Source of the DNA: Thiomicrorhabdus immobilis
Lineage (GTDB): Bacteria; Pseudomonadota; Gammaproteobacteria; Thiomicrospirales; Thiomicrospiraceae
Length of the DNA stretch: 64,000 nt
Direction of reading: 5' to 3'
NCBI RefSeq assembly: GCF_021654855.1
Contig: NZ_AP024202.1
Span: 2,356,001-2,420,000 of the forward strand
A program made the translations under genes and the position numbers. Positions 27,931 to 38,186 of the stretch are shown here, piece by piece. Under the pieces are notes generated by a model that ran no database searches, had not been told where the DNA came from, and saw only the letters and a program-made list of their open reading frames with translations. Within the stretch, counting starts at the first letter, position 1. Each line of letters begins with the position of its first letter.

Positions 27931-28377
27931 TTATTTTATATTCCACTGACCAATCGTGGCATTAATGCCTTCGCCGCCATCGATGCCATCAGCACCATAG
28001 GTGAATAGGTCAAAATCTCCATGCTCTCCCGGCGACAGATACAAATATGGATTCCCCCAAGGATCAACCGGTACGTTATCCAATAAGTTCTTCCAATTTT
28101 TAGGTACCGGCTCCTCACTTGGTTGATTGACCAACGCCTCTAACCCTTGGTCGGTGGTCGGATAATTAAAGTTGTCTAATTTATAGAGCTTCAAAGCCGA
28201 AGAAATGGCGGAAATATCCTGTTTGGCTTTAACGATACGAGCCTCATCCGGGCGGTCCATCAAATTAGGGACGACCAGGCCTGCCAATACCGCCAAAATC
28301 ACCACAACCACCATCAACTCAATTAAGGTGAAGCCTTTTTGGCGTTTTATTTTTTGTTGCTGCATTAAGGTTTTCAT
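27931..28377 (-). CDS. gspG: type II secretion major pseudopilin GspG
   Basis: 148 aa, strongly conserved: [20 protein letters not shown] after RQKG, then [48 protein letters not shown] and TYGADG. The C-terminal D/G-rich part supplies the calcium site of GspG. Forms the shaft of the pseudopilus. It lies between gspF and gspH. Confidence 0.93.
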   Translation of the reverse strand: MKTLMQQQKIKRQKGFTLIELMVVVVILAVLAGLVVPNLMDRPDEARIVKAKQDISAISSALKLYKLDNFNYPTTDQGLEALVNQPSEEPVPKNWKNLLDNVPVDPWGNPYLYLSPGEHGDFDLFTYGADGIDGGEGINATIGQWNIK

Positions 28378-28442
28378 TCTTGCTTACCTTTTATTGATTG
28401 TAATAATTCTTTTTTTTCAGTCTGCCAGAGAGCCGAACGACT

Positions 28443-29666
28443 CTACTGCCCGACCATTTGATTCATTTCAAAAATCGGCATCATAATCGCCAACACCACG
28501 GTTAAGACCACCGCACCCATGATAATGATTAAAATCGGTTCCAATACACTTACCAAAGTATTCGCGGCGGTTTCTACCGAAAACTCGTAATGTTTCGCAC
28601 CTTTAAGCAGCATCGAATCAAGCTGACCTTTACCTTCACCTGTTCTCACCAGGTTTAACAGCAAAGGCGGGAAAAACCCTGCCTTAATCATTGCCTGACC
28701 AACCGCTTCCCCTTCACGCACATCTTCCACCATCTTCAGCACCGCTTTCTTCAACGGTTCTAAAGTGACCACTTCAGCAGAGATCTTAAGGGCATCTTGA
28801 ATGGCGACACCGCTGGAAATCAAGACCCCCAAAGTACGAGCCCAGCGTGCCGAGGATGAATAAATCAAAAACCGTTTCAATCCCGGTGTCTTCAATAACA
28901 GGGCATGCACTTTATAACGACCTTTTGGCTGACGTAACAACCAAATAAAAGCCCCCCAAACAGCTAAAATCAACGCCAACAACCAACCCCATTGATGTTG
29001 GATGAAGTCACTAAAACTCAATAAGCCTTGGGTTAAAGGAGGCAAGTCTTGCTGCATATTGTCAAAGACCTTCACCACTTTCGGCACCACGTAAATCATT
29101 AAAAAGAACACGATAACAACCGCCACGACCACCATCAGCACCGGGTAAATCAACGCCGTTTTCATCTTTTTATTCAACTGGTCACGTTGTTCAATCGATT
29201 CGGCCAAACGTGACAACACCTTGTCGAGATAACCGCTCTCCTCACCAGCCTGGATGGTGGCGATGACATCGGTAGGAACACGATAAGGCGCTTGATTCAT
29301 GGCACTTGCCAAGCCATGTCCTTCAGCCACTTTGGTATGCAAGGTTGCCACAAAACGAGTCATCTGCTTGCTTTCCGCCTGTTGCGACATCGCTTTCAGC
29401 GCTTCGTTTAAAGGTGTTCCTGCATCCAGCAAGGTATAAAGTTCACGGGTAAACAGAGACAGTTCGGCTGTTTTTATTTGCGGGATAAACAGTGCGTTGT
29501 TTCCGCCAAGATGATGCTGAGCCGCTTTATTAATCGGCTCGATAGAAGTGGGTACCAGTCCTTGGTCACGCAAAAGCTGTCTTATCTGTTTTTCAGAATC
29601 GCCTTCCAACAAACCTTTCTTTTGTTTGCCGGATGCACTCAACGCTTTGTATTCAAAGGCCGGCAT
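28443..29666 (-). CDS. gspF: type II secretion platform protein GspF
   Basis: 407 aa with starting motif MPAFEYKALSASGKQKKG and two T2SF repeats (LSLFTRELYTLLDAGTPLNEAL and ARTLGVLISSGVAIQDALKI, abbreviated here), three membrane spans near 170-195, 220-240 and 375-400. It is the polytopic core of the inner-membrane platform. It is distinct from and more typical than the pilus MshG at 6341. Confidence 0.92.
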   Translation of the reverse strand: MPAFEYKALSASGKQKKGLLEGDSEKQIRQLLRDQGLVPTSIEPINKAAQHHLGGNNALFIPQIKTAELSLFTRELYTLLDAGTPLNEALKAMSQQAESKQMTRFVATLHTKVAEGHGLASAMNQAPYRVPTDVIATIQAGEESGYLDKVLSRLAESIEQRDQLNKKMKTALIYPVLMVVVAVVIVFFLMIYVVPKVVKVFDNMQQDLPPLTQGLLSFSDFIQHQWGWLLALILAVWGAFIWLLRQPKGRYKVHALLLKTPGLKRFLIYSSSARWARTLGVLISSGVAIQDALKISAEVVTLEPLKKAVLKMVEDVREGEAVGQAMIKAGFFPPLLLNLVRTGEGKGQLDSMLLKGAKHYEFSVETAANTLVSVLEPILIIIMGAVVLTVVLAIMMPIFEMNQMVGQ

Positions 29667-29694
29667 AAGATCTCTCCTCAGACAAGTTCATCAT

Positions 29695-31146
29695 TTAACT
29701 CTGAGTCACTCGCTGAACTTCAGCTAAATTGGTCTGTCCTTTCAATACCGCCTGATAACCATTCTCTCTTAAAGAATGGGATTGCTTACGCACCACCGCC
29801 TCAATCTCCCCTTCGGGAATATTTGAATAAATCATGGAACGCAACTCATCATCCATCAAAAACAGTTCATACAAACCCATTCGGCCTTTGTAACCGGTGT
29901 ATTGACACTTTTCACAGCCATTCGGACGATAGATGGTCGCTTGCTCAACCCCCAACACTTCACACTCAACCTTGTCGGCCTGATGCGGTGTTTTACAGTC
30001 ACATAACTCACGCACCAGACGCTGGGCTAAGACACCCACAATACTCGATGACAACAAGAAAGGTTCGACCCCCATGTCACGCAATCGGGTAATGGCACCT
30101 ACCGCCGAGTTAGTGTGCAAGGTTGAAAGCACCAAATGTCCTGTTAAAGAGGCCTGAACGGCAATATTGGCGGTTTCTGCATCACGAATCTCCCCCACCA
30201 TCACCACATCAGGGTCTTGACGTAAAATCGCACGCAAGCCTTTGGCAAAGGTCATATCCGCTTTACTGTTCACCTGGGTCTGGTTGATACCGTCGATGTT
30301 GTATTCAATCGGGTCTTCAACCGTCATGATATTGCGTTGCGCATCATTTAACTGGGTTAACCCAGCATATAAAGTGGTGGTTTTACCCGAACCGGTTGGC
30401 CCAGTGACCAAGAAAATCCCATGTGATTTGGACAAGGCTTTTTGGATGCCTTTTTCAACTTCATCAGAGAGTTTGAGTTCTTTAAGGTTTAATCGCCCGG
30501 CACTCTTATCCAATAGACGCAGCACCACTCGCTCACCGTAACTGGAAGGAATCGTCGAAACCCTCAAATCAACCGCTCGCCCACCCAATTTCAAAGAGAT
30601 GCGTCCATCTTGCGGCAGACGTTTTTCAGCGATATCCAAACGCGCCATAACCTTGATACGGGACACCAGCATATTCGCCAAAGCAATTTTAGGAGTCAAA
30701 ACGGTTTTCAATAAGCCATCAATGCGGAAACGGATGCGTAGTTGATTTTCAAACGGCTCAATATGAATATCGGAGGCGCGTGAACGAATGGCTTCGCTTA
30801 AAATCGCATTCAGCAATTTGATAATCGGCGCCTCATCTTCGCTATCCAATAAATCTTCCGGCTCACCCACTTGCGCAAAAACCGAAGCTAAATCTTCGGT
30901 TTCAATAGCACCAATGGCTTCCATCGACTCTTTACCGTGGGTCGAATAGTTGGACTGAATTGCCATATCAAACGCGGTCTTATCAATCTTTTTCAGCTCA
31001 ACATCACAATTGACAAACTGGCGCTGTAATTCCAATAAGGCACTCGCAGGGGTTTCATCGGTAAACTGCAGTAGCAACCCCTGTTCAGTGTTATTCAATA
31101 ACACCTTATTCTTATTGGCAAAGCTAAACGAAAGCGAGACATTCAT
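29695..31146 (-). CDS. gspE: type II secretion ATPase GspE
   Basis: 483 aa. Walker A GPTGSGKTTTLYAGL, Asp box, Walker B DPDVVMVGEIRDAETA, His box STLHTN, and a zinc module with CDC...C and CEKCQYTGYKGRMGLYEL. Arg finger region LRIRFRIDGLL is present. Drives pseudopilus assembly. Standard length; 12 bases separate it from gspD. Confidence 0.93.
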   Translation of the reverse strand: MNVSLSFSFANKNKVLLNNTEQGLLLQFTDETPASALLELQRQFVNCDVELKKIDKTAFDMAIQSNYSTHGKESMEAIGAIETEDLASVFAQVGEPEDLLDSEDEAPIIKLLNAILSEAIRSRASDIHIEPFENQLRIRFRIDGLLKTVLTPKIALANMLVSRIKVMARLDIAEKRLPQDGRISLKLGGRAVDLRVSTIPSSYGERVVLRLLDKSAGRLNLKELKLSDEVEKGIQKALSKSHGIFLVTGPTGSGKTTTLYAGLTQLNDAQRNIMTVEDPIEYNIDGINQTQVNSKADMTFAKGLRAILRQDPDVVMVGEIRDAETANIAVQASLTGHLVLSTLHTNSAVGAITRLRDMGVEPFLLSSSIVGVLAQRLVRELCDCKTPHQADKVECEVLGVEQATIYRPNGCEKCQYTGYKGRMGLYELFLMDDELRSMIYSNIPEGEIEAVVRKQSHSLRENGYQAVLKGQTNLAEVQRVTQS

Positions 31147-31158
31147 AATGGTAATTCC

Positions 31159-33324
31159 CTAAAACCCTAACAGCTCTTCAGTCGAGGTTTCGTAAATCAA
31201 TTTGTCTTTTGGCTTATCCTTGGTAGCAGGTTTACTTTGCGCGGCAGCTTTAGCCTTTTCAGACTCATCGAATGGTTGGGCCGGCTCACTTTTTTTCCAC
31301 TGTTCCAAAGTAGGTAATCGTGGACGTAAACCTTCCAATAGGTTTGCATCATCTTTACGCAACATAGCGTCTTGCTCTTGATAGACGTAGTTATATTTTT
31401 TCTGACTATAGTAATCACTCATCTCATTATTACGAATAATCACCGGGCGTAAAAACACCATCAAATTCACTTTTTCGCGCTGGTCTTGCGATGAACTGAA
31501 CAAATTACCCAATACCGGCAAATCACCCAAGCCTGGTACTTTAGATTTAGAACGGGTCTCTTTCTCGTTAATCAAGCCACCTAACACCACCATATTGCCA
31601 TCACCCACAATCACACGTGTTTTGATTTGGCGTTTAGAGGTCTGAATATCAACCGCCTCACCCTTATCAATGACATCAGAAACCTCTTGATCGATTTCTA
31701 GATAGACCTCGTTACCCTCATTAATCTGCGGTTTGACTTTAAGTTTCAGACCCACGTTTTTACGCTCAATCGTGGTGAACGGGTTGGTTACCGTGGTGCT
31801 GGTGCTGGCATAAGAACCAGTTTGGAAAGGCACCTCTCTACCCACCAAAATCTCAGCTTCTTCGTTATCTAACGTTAAGATGGATGGGGTTGCCAAAATA
31901 TTCGATGCCGAATTGGTATTCAAGGCACGAATCAACGCCCCCCAACCAGTGTTGTCAGGATTGACCTCTCCACCACCTAAGGTAATGCCTCGACCAATCA
32001 CTTGTGATTGCGCCAATAAATCCCCTGAATTACCAATCAATGCCGGAATCGCGCCAGAGAAATTCACCAGGCCTGCTCCACTTGAGCCACTAATCCCCCA
32101 TTCAACACCCAGTTCGGCGGCTTTATCGGCGGCGATTTCCACAAAAATCGCTTCAATTAACACTTGAGCACGACGAATATCCAACTGTTTGATTACGCTT
32201 TTTAGGCCATTTACCACGGTGGTCGGCGCACTGATGATAATGGCATTCATACGTTCATCGGCTTCGATGCTGATTTTTTCCTGCAACTCGTTTTTATTTA
32301 GAATAGACGTGTTCAATCCTGTCACTTGTGCTGGCAAACCTTCAACCGGTGTAGCTGGAGGTGGCGTAGCACTCGACTCCTCAGACTGTACCTGAAGCGC
32401 CTGATTACCGGCGATTTTCTGTAAAACCGGCGCAATATCCGCCGCTTTCGCATATCGCAAATAAATGACCTGCACACCGCCTTCGGCATCGACCTTGACA
32501 TCCAAATCGGCAATCAAGGCTCTCAACATCATGCGCTTGATTTCATCACCGCTTAAAATAACGCGGTTTGAACGCGCATCAAAACCGATGGTGACATCCA
32601 CACCACCTTGGCCTTTTGGCACCACACTCTTCAAAGTCTTGGCCAAATCGACCGCTGAGGTATACTTGATTGGAATGACTTCATAGGCCCCTTTCACATC
32701 AACATCAACCCGTTTCAAAATACTTTTCAGACGTTTGATATTGGAAACCGTATCCGACACAATCAGTTTATTGCTTTCGGTCAGCGCGACCAAATGCCCC
32801 TCTTTTGCCACTAACGGACGTAGAACGGCGACTAACTTACTCGCTTCGACATTACGAATCGTGATGACTTCGGTCACCCAATCCTCGTCATATTCATTCC
32901 AGGTACGGTAAGGGATTTGGTCACGGGCGATGTTCGCAGGTACCACCTTAATCACGCCATCGGTTGGCACAGCGACATAACCGTAAACATTCAAGATGGC
33001 TAACAGTGAATCATAAAGCTCGTCTGGTTCCATGCCTTCTGGAGCGATAAACGTCACATTGCCTTTGACTCGCGGATCGATAATGAAGTTTTTGCCGGTA
33101 ATCTTAGCCACGGCTTCAATCACGGTCTTGATATCCGCCTGTTTAAAATTCTGTTTTAAGGTACCTTCCGCTTGAACTGGCTGAGCATTGGTGGCCAACA
33201 GCGCAAAACTTAACGCAACCACACCAAAGGAACTAAATAGAAATTTCAAGAAACCACGGCTATCTCGCATCGCTCTTTTATCCATATCGTAAGCTAATAA
33301 TTTCATATTCATCTTTTTATCCAT
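31159..33324 (-). CDS. gspD: type II secretion secretin GspD
   Basis: 721 aa. An N-terminal signal-like helix (about residues 27-50, ending QPVQA), then N0 (LKQNFKQADIKTVIEAVAK), N1-N3 repeats (VEASKLVAVLRPLVAKEGHL, IPIKYTSAVDLAKTLKSVV and VIYLRYAKAADIAPVL), and the secretin domain with VLIEAIFVEIAADKAAELGV, VGREVPFQTG and VVLGGLINEKE. A polar C-terminal tail ends in LLGF and may bind a pilotin; no pilotin gene is seen. Translation follows gspC immediately. Confidence 0.93.
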   Translation of the reverse strand: MDKKMNMKLLAYDMDKRAMRDSRGFLKFLFSSFGVVALSFALLATNAQPVQAEGTLKQNFKQADIKTVIEAVAKITGKNFIIDPRVKGNVTFIAPEGMEPDELYDSLLAILNVYGYVAVPTDGVIKVVPANIARDQIPYRTWNEYDEDWVTEVITIRNVEASKLVAVLRPLVAKEGHLVALTESNKLIVSDTVSNIKRLKSILKRVDVDVKGAYEVIPIKYTSAVDLAKTLKSVVPKGQGGVDVTIGFDARSNRVILSGDEIKRMMLRALIADLDVKVDAEGGVQVIYLRYAKAADIAPVLQKIAGNQALQVQSEESSATPPPATPVEGLPAQVTGLNTSILNKNELQEKISIEADERMNAIIISAPTTVVNGLKSVIKQLDIRRAQVLIEAIFVEIAADKAAELGVEWGISGSSGAGLVNFSGAIPALIGNSGDLLAQSQVIGRGITLGGGEVNPDNTGWGALIRALNTNSASNILATPSILTLDNEEAEILVGREVPFQTGSYASTSTTVTNPFTTIERKNVGLKLKVKPQINEGNEVYLEIDQEVSDVIDKGEAVDIQTSKRQIKTRVIVGDGNMVVLGGLINEKETRSKSKVPGLGDLPVLGNLFSSSQDQREKVNLMVFLRPVIIRNNEMSDYYSQKKYNYVYQEQDAMLRKDDANLLEGLRPRLPTLEQWKKSEPAQPFDESEKAKAAAQSKPATKDKPKDKLIYETSTEELLGF

Positions 33325-34137
33325 CTAATCCAGTTGCACCAAAACACTCTGTTCTTGGCCATTACGTTCAATTGTTAAATCTAAATCTGTTTTTTGGAGC
33401 AGCTCTTGCCATAAAGTTGGCGACTTGACCAACTCCTCGATAGCGTAACCACTCACCATCTTAAGTTCGTCACCAGGTTCAAAACCTAAGGAGGCGAAAA
33501 TCTCCCTCTCGGCCTGCGGCCAAACCTTAACCGCCGTGACCTTGCCATCCTTTTGAACCATCTGGAAACGCACATAACGCATTATGGAGATAGGGTTTTT
33601 TATGGCATTCTCTTTCACCGTTTTGAGTGTTTGCAACTGCTTTTCAGTCAAGTCAACAGACACCTCTTCACCTTGACTAAAAACCACGTCACCCTCAACC
33701 ATCTGCAAAGTCTCTAACAAGCCATTATGACTGATGACAACATAGTCCGAATGCACCTCTTTCAGCACCACTCCATCTTGAATAGTTTCTTCTAAACTGA
33801 AACTGAAATTTTGCGAACCTTTTTCAATAATGGCGATGCTATTATTCGGAGCGACCAACACCCCCAAGAGCTTCAGATTAAGCCGAGTCTTTTGAACATT
33901 CTCAGTGTTCAATAAAGGTTGATCTGAAGCTATTGGTGCGCGGCCAAACAGATAAATGGGCGAGGCAACGCCAGAAACCGAAGCAGAGGTGGGTTGTGAT
34001 TGTATGACAGGCATAATCAACTCCTGTTTAGGAGTTTCCAGCATAGTCCAAAACAACTTTGCCAACATCCATGAGATGGATAATAACAATAGAAGGGAAA
34101 GAGCATTTACTACTTTATTTCTAAATAAAGAATCCAA
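33325..34137 (-). CDS. gspC: type II secretion clamp protein GspC
   Basis: 270 aa: membrane helix near residues 12-32, HR domain (LNLKLLGVLVAPNNSIAIIE), linker, and a PDZ-like domain (GFEPGDELKMVSGYAIEELV). Bridges the inner-membrane platform to GspD and may select substrates. The start is a TTG with a GAGG site 6 bases upstream; the frame is closed upstream by a TGA, and no ATG alternative exists. First gene of the operon. Confidence 0.88.
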   Translation of the reverse strand: MDSLFRNKVVNALSLLLLLSISWMLAKLFWTMLETPKQELIMPVIQSQPTSASVSGVASPIYLFGRAPIASDQPLLNTENVQKTRLNLKLLGVLVAPNNSIAIIEKGSQNFSFSLEETIQDGVVLKEVHSDYVVISHNGLLETLQMVEGDVVFSQGEEVSVDLTEKQLQTLKTVKENAIKNPISIMRYVRFQMVQKDGKVTAVKVWPQAEREIFASLGFEPGDELKMVSGYAIEELVKSPTLWQELLQKTDLDLTIERNGQEQSVLVQLD

Positions 34138-34605
34138 GAAAACCTCAAAAGTTGTGTTATTTCAACGAAAAATCCGTGCTGAATTATTTTCAAACCAGGC
34201 ATAGACAACAATCATAAAGCCAATTATCTTACGATTCAAAAAAGGCGCTTAGAAAGTTATTCTAAATCAAATCCACCAACCACTAGCCATTAAACTTAGA
34301 ACAGTCACTGAAAATTAAACCAAGCGTAATAAATCTGACACAGTAATCGCTCAAAAAAGGACTAGTATATATACTAATTTTTAAACACTCAATCACCCTT
34401 TTTGATGATGGCGTTGCTAATTGCCCGGTAGCTTGCCATAGTGACCGGCTATCAAGTGATGGAAACCTTGTGACATCACCACACCAAGCCAATTTGACTT
34501 TACCTCAAAGCGTACAATATTTTTTATTATGGATTCAGCTTTGGCATAATACTGAACATCACTCGTTTAAACCACACTTTGGCAACTTCAAAATTGAGAG
34601 CAACC
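34138..34605. promoter_or_regulatory. divergent intergenic region gspC / manC
   Basis: 468 bases without a credible gene. It must hold the divergent promoters of the gsp operon and manC. The only structure noticed is the AT palindrome TAGTATATATACTA at 34363-34376, which could be a regulator site or simply AT-rich DNA. No clear -35/-10 pair was assigned. Confidence 0.35.
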
Positions 34606-35991
34606 ATGATCAATATCATTCTATGCGGCGGTTCAGGAACACGTCTTTGGCCTTTAAGCCGTACTATGCTACCTAAACAATTTGTGCGCTTGTTTAATAA
34701 TCACTCGTTGTTTCAAGATACCGTTTTGAGAAACCAGCCAGTGTGTTCACATACCTTTGTCGTATCCAATAATGAACAATATTTTTTAGCCGTTGACCAG
34801 TTAAACCAAATCACCGCCGATTCCGCCCAGTTCCTATTGGAACCGGTCGGCCGCAATACCGCCCCTGCGATTGCGTTGGCGTGCATGGCATTAGATGCAG
34901 ATGATTTGGTGTTAGTCACCACCTCTGACCATTTGGTTAAAGACCAAGCGGCCTATGAAACCGCGGTAATTCAGGCTAAGGCTTTAGCCGAACAAAATAA
35001 CCTAGTGACCTTTGGCATCAAACCGACTTATCCGGAAGTGGGTTTTGGCTATATTGAAGCCGACGGCAATGATGTTTTATCCTTTAAGGAAAAACCCGAT
35101 GCTTTAACTGCCCAATCTTATATTGAGCAGGGTAACTACTACTGGAATTCTGGCATGTTCTGTTTTAAAGCGGGTGTGTTTTTAGCTGAACTTCAAAAGT
35201 ATGCGCCAGAAATGTACCAGGCCTGTTTAGATGCCATGCCCAAAACAGGCTGCAAAACTGAAATTCGCATTGATTTAGAGATGATGAACGCCATTTCTGA
35301 AGACAGCATTGATTATGCGGTAATGGAAAAATCGAACAAGGTCAAAGTTGTGCCTTGTGACATGGGATGGTCTGACTTGGGAAGTTTTGATGCGTTATTT
35401 GAAGAAGTCAAACAACCAGGCCAGGATAATGCGGTTTTACCGCGTTTAGAGGATTCTCCAGAACCGATTTGTATCGACTCTAAAAACAACCTGATTGTGG
35501 CTCGTGAACGCCAAATTGCCTTAGTGGATGTGGAAGATCTATTGGTGGTAGACACTTCTGATGCGATTTTGATCTCTAAAAAAGGTAGCTCACAAAAAGT
35601 CAAAGAGGTGGTGGCGCAAATCAAAAAACAAACCCCTGAACTGACTGAGATTCACCGCCTTGCCCATAGACCATGGGGGACTTATGAGGTATTGCAAGAT
35701 TCCCAACAATACAAGGTAAAACGTATCGTGGTTAAACCCGGTAGCAAGCTGTCTCTGCAAAAACACTTCCACCGTAATGAACATTGGATTGTGGTGTCCG
35801 GAACAGCAACGGTAACGGTTGACCAAAACGTATTTTTTGTTAGACCGAACGAATCCACCTACATTCAAATGGGGCAACTGCACCGCCTAGAAAATCAAGG
35901 CAAAATCGATTTGGTCATGATAGAGGTGCAAGTGGGTGAGTACACCGGTGAAGATGATATCGTACGAGTGGATGATGACTACGGTCGATAA
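34606..35991 (+). CDS. manC: mannose-1-phosphate guanylyltransferase / mannose-6-phosphate isomerase
   Basis: Bifunctional ManC/AlgA/CpsB enzyme making GDP-mannose for surface polysaccharides. Pyrophosphorylase signature GGSGTRLWPLSR at the N-terminus, VGRNTAPAIALA, and FKEKPD are present. The C-terminal type II PMI cupin has HRPWGTYEVL and KPGSKLSLQKHFHRNEHW with VSGTA. The ATG at 34606 begins MINIILCGGSG and has a GAGAG site; an upstream TTG is unlikely. At 461 aa it is typical. It stands alone, with no other polysaccharide genes nearby. Confidence 0.92.
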   Translation: MINIILCGGSGTRLWPLSRTMLPKQFVRLFNNHSLFQDTVLRNQPVCSHTFVVSNNEQYFLAVDQLNQITADSAQFLLEPVGRNTAPAIALACMALDADDLVLVTTSDHLVKDQAAYETAVIQAKALAEQNNLVTFGIKPTYPEVGFGYIEADGNDVLSFKEKPDALTAQSYIEQGNYYWNSGMFCFKAGVFLAELQKYAPEMYQACLDAMPKTGCKTEIRIDLEMMNAISEDSIDYAVMEKSNKVKVVPCDMGWSDLGSFDALFEEVKQPGQDNAVLPRLEDSPEPICIDSKNNLIVARERQIALVDVEDLLVVDTSDAILISKKGSSQKVKEVVAQIKKQTPELTEIHRLAHRPWGTYEVLQDSQQYKVKRIVVKPGSKLSLQKHFHRNEHWIVVSGTATVTVDQNVFFVRPNESTYIQMGQLHRLENQGKIDLVMIEVQVGEYTGEDDIVRVDDDYGR

Positions 35992-36427
35992 ATATAAAAC
36001 CACGCTATTGAAAGCCCTTGTCAAGAAGCCATTGTTAAGTAGCTATTGTTAAGTAGCCATAGAATCAAACTCAGAATCAAACTCATTTGGAACTATGGCT
36101 AACCTATTCGTGTCATACCAACCATACACAACCATAACCGATACAAAACCATACGAATCGCCATTACCTGAAAGCACGCCTTAAACCTTAACTTTAGCGC
36201 CTGTCGTAACATCCTTAATCTCACCATTCGTTGACTTCCCTATTATTTTTCCCACTCTAGGCAATCAAGCAATCAATAAACTACCTTTATACTTAATAAT
36301 AATTTTTGCTTATAGGCGTGCTAATAACTTCAATTAGATATCTTCGTAATATTCACTATAGTAACTATCTCGATGACACAATGCATCAACGCTAAAGAAT
36401 TGCAAAAGAGCACCTTAAGGGAAATGA
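35992..36427. other. intergenic region with short tandem repeats
   Basis: 436 bases with no gene. ATTGTTAAGTAGC occurs twice (36031-36043 and 36045-36057, period 14) and AGAATCAAACTC twice in tandem (36061-36072 and 36073-36084). ACCATAC-like words recur around 36117-36155. The 3' end holds the ribosome site AAGGGA for the next gene. Confidence 0.6.
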
Positions 36428-38161
36428 ATGTTAGATATTGAAGCAACATTAGATAAAAAGTTTCCACAGCTGAATCAATCCACCAAAGGTAGATTGGCCA
36501 AAAAAATCATTAAACGATTTTCACATGAAGATGAGATTAATCAATTCATTCGCAAACACCCCCATTTGGAGGGTAGCGCTTTCATTCATAAAGCTTTTGA
36601 ACATTTTAATTTCTCTTATCGTATCTGCTCCACATCTCGAAAAAACATCCCATCCCAAGGTCGGGTCATTATTGTCGCAAACCATCCTATAGGCACTCTA
36701 GACGGCATGGCTTTAGTTGATATGGTGCGTAGCATTCGCAAGGACGTCAAAGTGGTTGCCAATGAGCTGCTGTACCAAGTCAAACCGTTAAGATCGTGTT
36801 TCTTTCCGATTAATAACATGTCACCAAACGCTTCTCATAAAACCCAGTTCAAGGCGATGACGGAAGCGCTAAATGCAGATCAAGCGGTGATTATCTTCCC
36901 CGCTGGAGAGGTTTCCCGCTTAGGGCGCAAAGGCATTAAGGATTCCGAGTGGAAAACCGGCTTTTTGAAGCTGGCGAAAAAAACCAATAGCCCGATTTTA
37001 CCGCTGCACATCGAAGCACGAAATTCCGCTTTTTTCTATGGACTTTCCATGCTCTACAAGCCATTGAGTACTATGTTGTTGGTGAATGAAATGTTTAATA
37101 AGAACAATCACACCATCGGTTTGAAAACGGGAAAACTTATCCCGATTCAGGCAATTGAAAACAGCGAATTACCACTCAACCAATTAGCCCAAAAAATCAA
37201 GCAATGTGTTTATAAACTAAAAAGTAAAAAGGAATATCAACCGGCTTTCACCACCGTAGATACGATTTCGCACCCTGCCTGTCGTCAATCCATTCGAAAT
37301 GAACTGAAAACTCAACAGCACCTCCTAACCACACCAACAGGACTGGACCTCTATATTGTCGACTACAAAGCCGATTCCGCACTCATGCATGAACTGGGTC
37401 GGGTAAGGGAACTGACCTTCAGAGCGGTAGGTGAAGGAACCGGGACTTGCTGGGACCTAGATCAATATGACCAGCATTATCGCCATCTTATTTTATGGGA
37501 TGACGCCCACCTAGAAATCGCTGGCGGCTATCGTTTGGGAGAGTGTCAGAAACTCATTGAAAAACATGGTCAGGACAGCTTATACATGAACCACATGTTC
37601 ACCCTGCAGCCCAGCATAAAACCTTATTTGGAACACACCCTCGAATTGGGGCGTTGTTTTGTTCAACCTAAGTATTGGGGGTCGCGTGCACTGGACTACC
37701 TTTGGTTTGGAATGGGAAGCTATCTTAGCCAAAACCCGCAAATCAAATACCTAATGGGCTCAATCAGCTTGAGCAATAGCTACTCCGAATATGCCCGAGA
37801 GCTGATTGTGAGTTATTACAACACGCAGTTTCCTATGGAAGGTGAACTGGCAAATGCTAAATGTCCATTTGTCGTTTCTGAAGAGATACAACAGATTGCC
37901 AACAGTGAATTCACCGGCAGTTACGCCGAAAGTTTTGCACGTTTGAATGATTTATTAGAAGCCCGCGGTGAAAAGCTGCCTATGCTGTTTAAACAGTATG
38001 TGGAACTGAGTGATGATAAGGGAACACGTTTTATCGATTTCAACGTGGCTCCCGATTTCTGCAATGCAATTGGTGCATTAGTGGTATTCGAGCTTGATAA
38101 AATCAAAGAGAGTAAGAAAAAACGTTATCTGAACGGTTTTTCTAAAGAAAATGTTGCGTAA
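36428..38161 (+). CDS. olsF: OlsF-like bifunctional acyltransferase (PlsC + GNAT fusion)
   Basis: 577 aa with two acyltransferase modules. Residues about 60-270 form a PlsC-type domain with NHPIGTLDG (H86 and D92, spaced H-x5-D as in the OlsA/hemolysin-like group) and IIFPAGEVSRLGRKG. Residues about 300-480 form an OlsB/Acetyltransf_5-like GNAT domain (LGRVRELTFRAVGEGTG, IAGGYRLGE). The same domain order and length are known for OlsF, which makes ornithine lipids in two steps. The alternative is another COG3176 acyltransferase. Ribosome site AAGGGAA precedes the ATG. It converges on the RND operon. Confidence 0.78.
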   Translation: MLDIEATLDKKFPQLNQSTKGRLAKKIIKRFSHEDEINQFIRKHPHLEGSAFIHKAFEHFNFSYRICSTSRKNIPSQGRVIIVANHPIGTLDGMALVDMVRSIRKDVKVVANELLYQVKPLRSCFFPINNMSPNASHKTQFKAMTEALNADQAVIIFPAGEVSRLGRKGIKDSEWKTGFLKLAKKTNSPILPLHIEARNSAFFYGLSMLYKPLSTMLLVNEMFNKNNHTIGLKTGKLIPIQAIENSELPLNQLAQKIKQCVYKLKSKKEYQPAFTTVDTISHPACRQSIRNELKTQQHLLTTPTGLDLYIVDYKADSALMHELGRVRELTFRAVGEGTGTCWDLDQYDQHYRHLILWDDAHLEIAGGYRLGECQKLIEKHGQDSLYMNHMFTLQPSIKPYLEHTLELGRCFVQPKYWGSRALDYLWFGMGSYLSQNPQIKYLMGSISLSNSYSEYARELIVSYYNTQFPMEGELANAKCPFVVSEEIQQIANSEFTGSYAESFARLNDLLEARGEKLPMLFKQYVELSDDKGTRFIDFNVAPDFCNAIGALVVFELDKIKESKKKRYLNGFSKENVA

Positions 38162-38186
38162 ATTCTACGGTTAATTGCTTTATTTT

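Noticed and set aside
34363-34376. TAGTATATATACTA as a regulator site
   Set aside because: Pure alternating AT sequence of this kind arises easily in AT-rich promoter DNA; no second copy was seen nearby, so it is only mentioned in the intergenic entry.
36031-36084. Possible CRISPR array
   Set aside because: Repeats are only 12-13 bp, two copies each, with no spacers of regular size and no cas gene.
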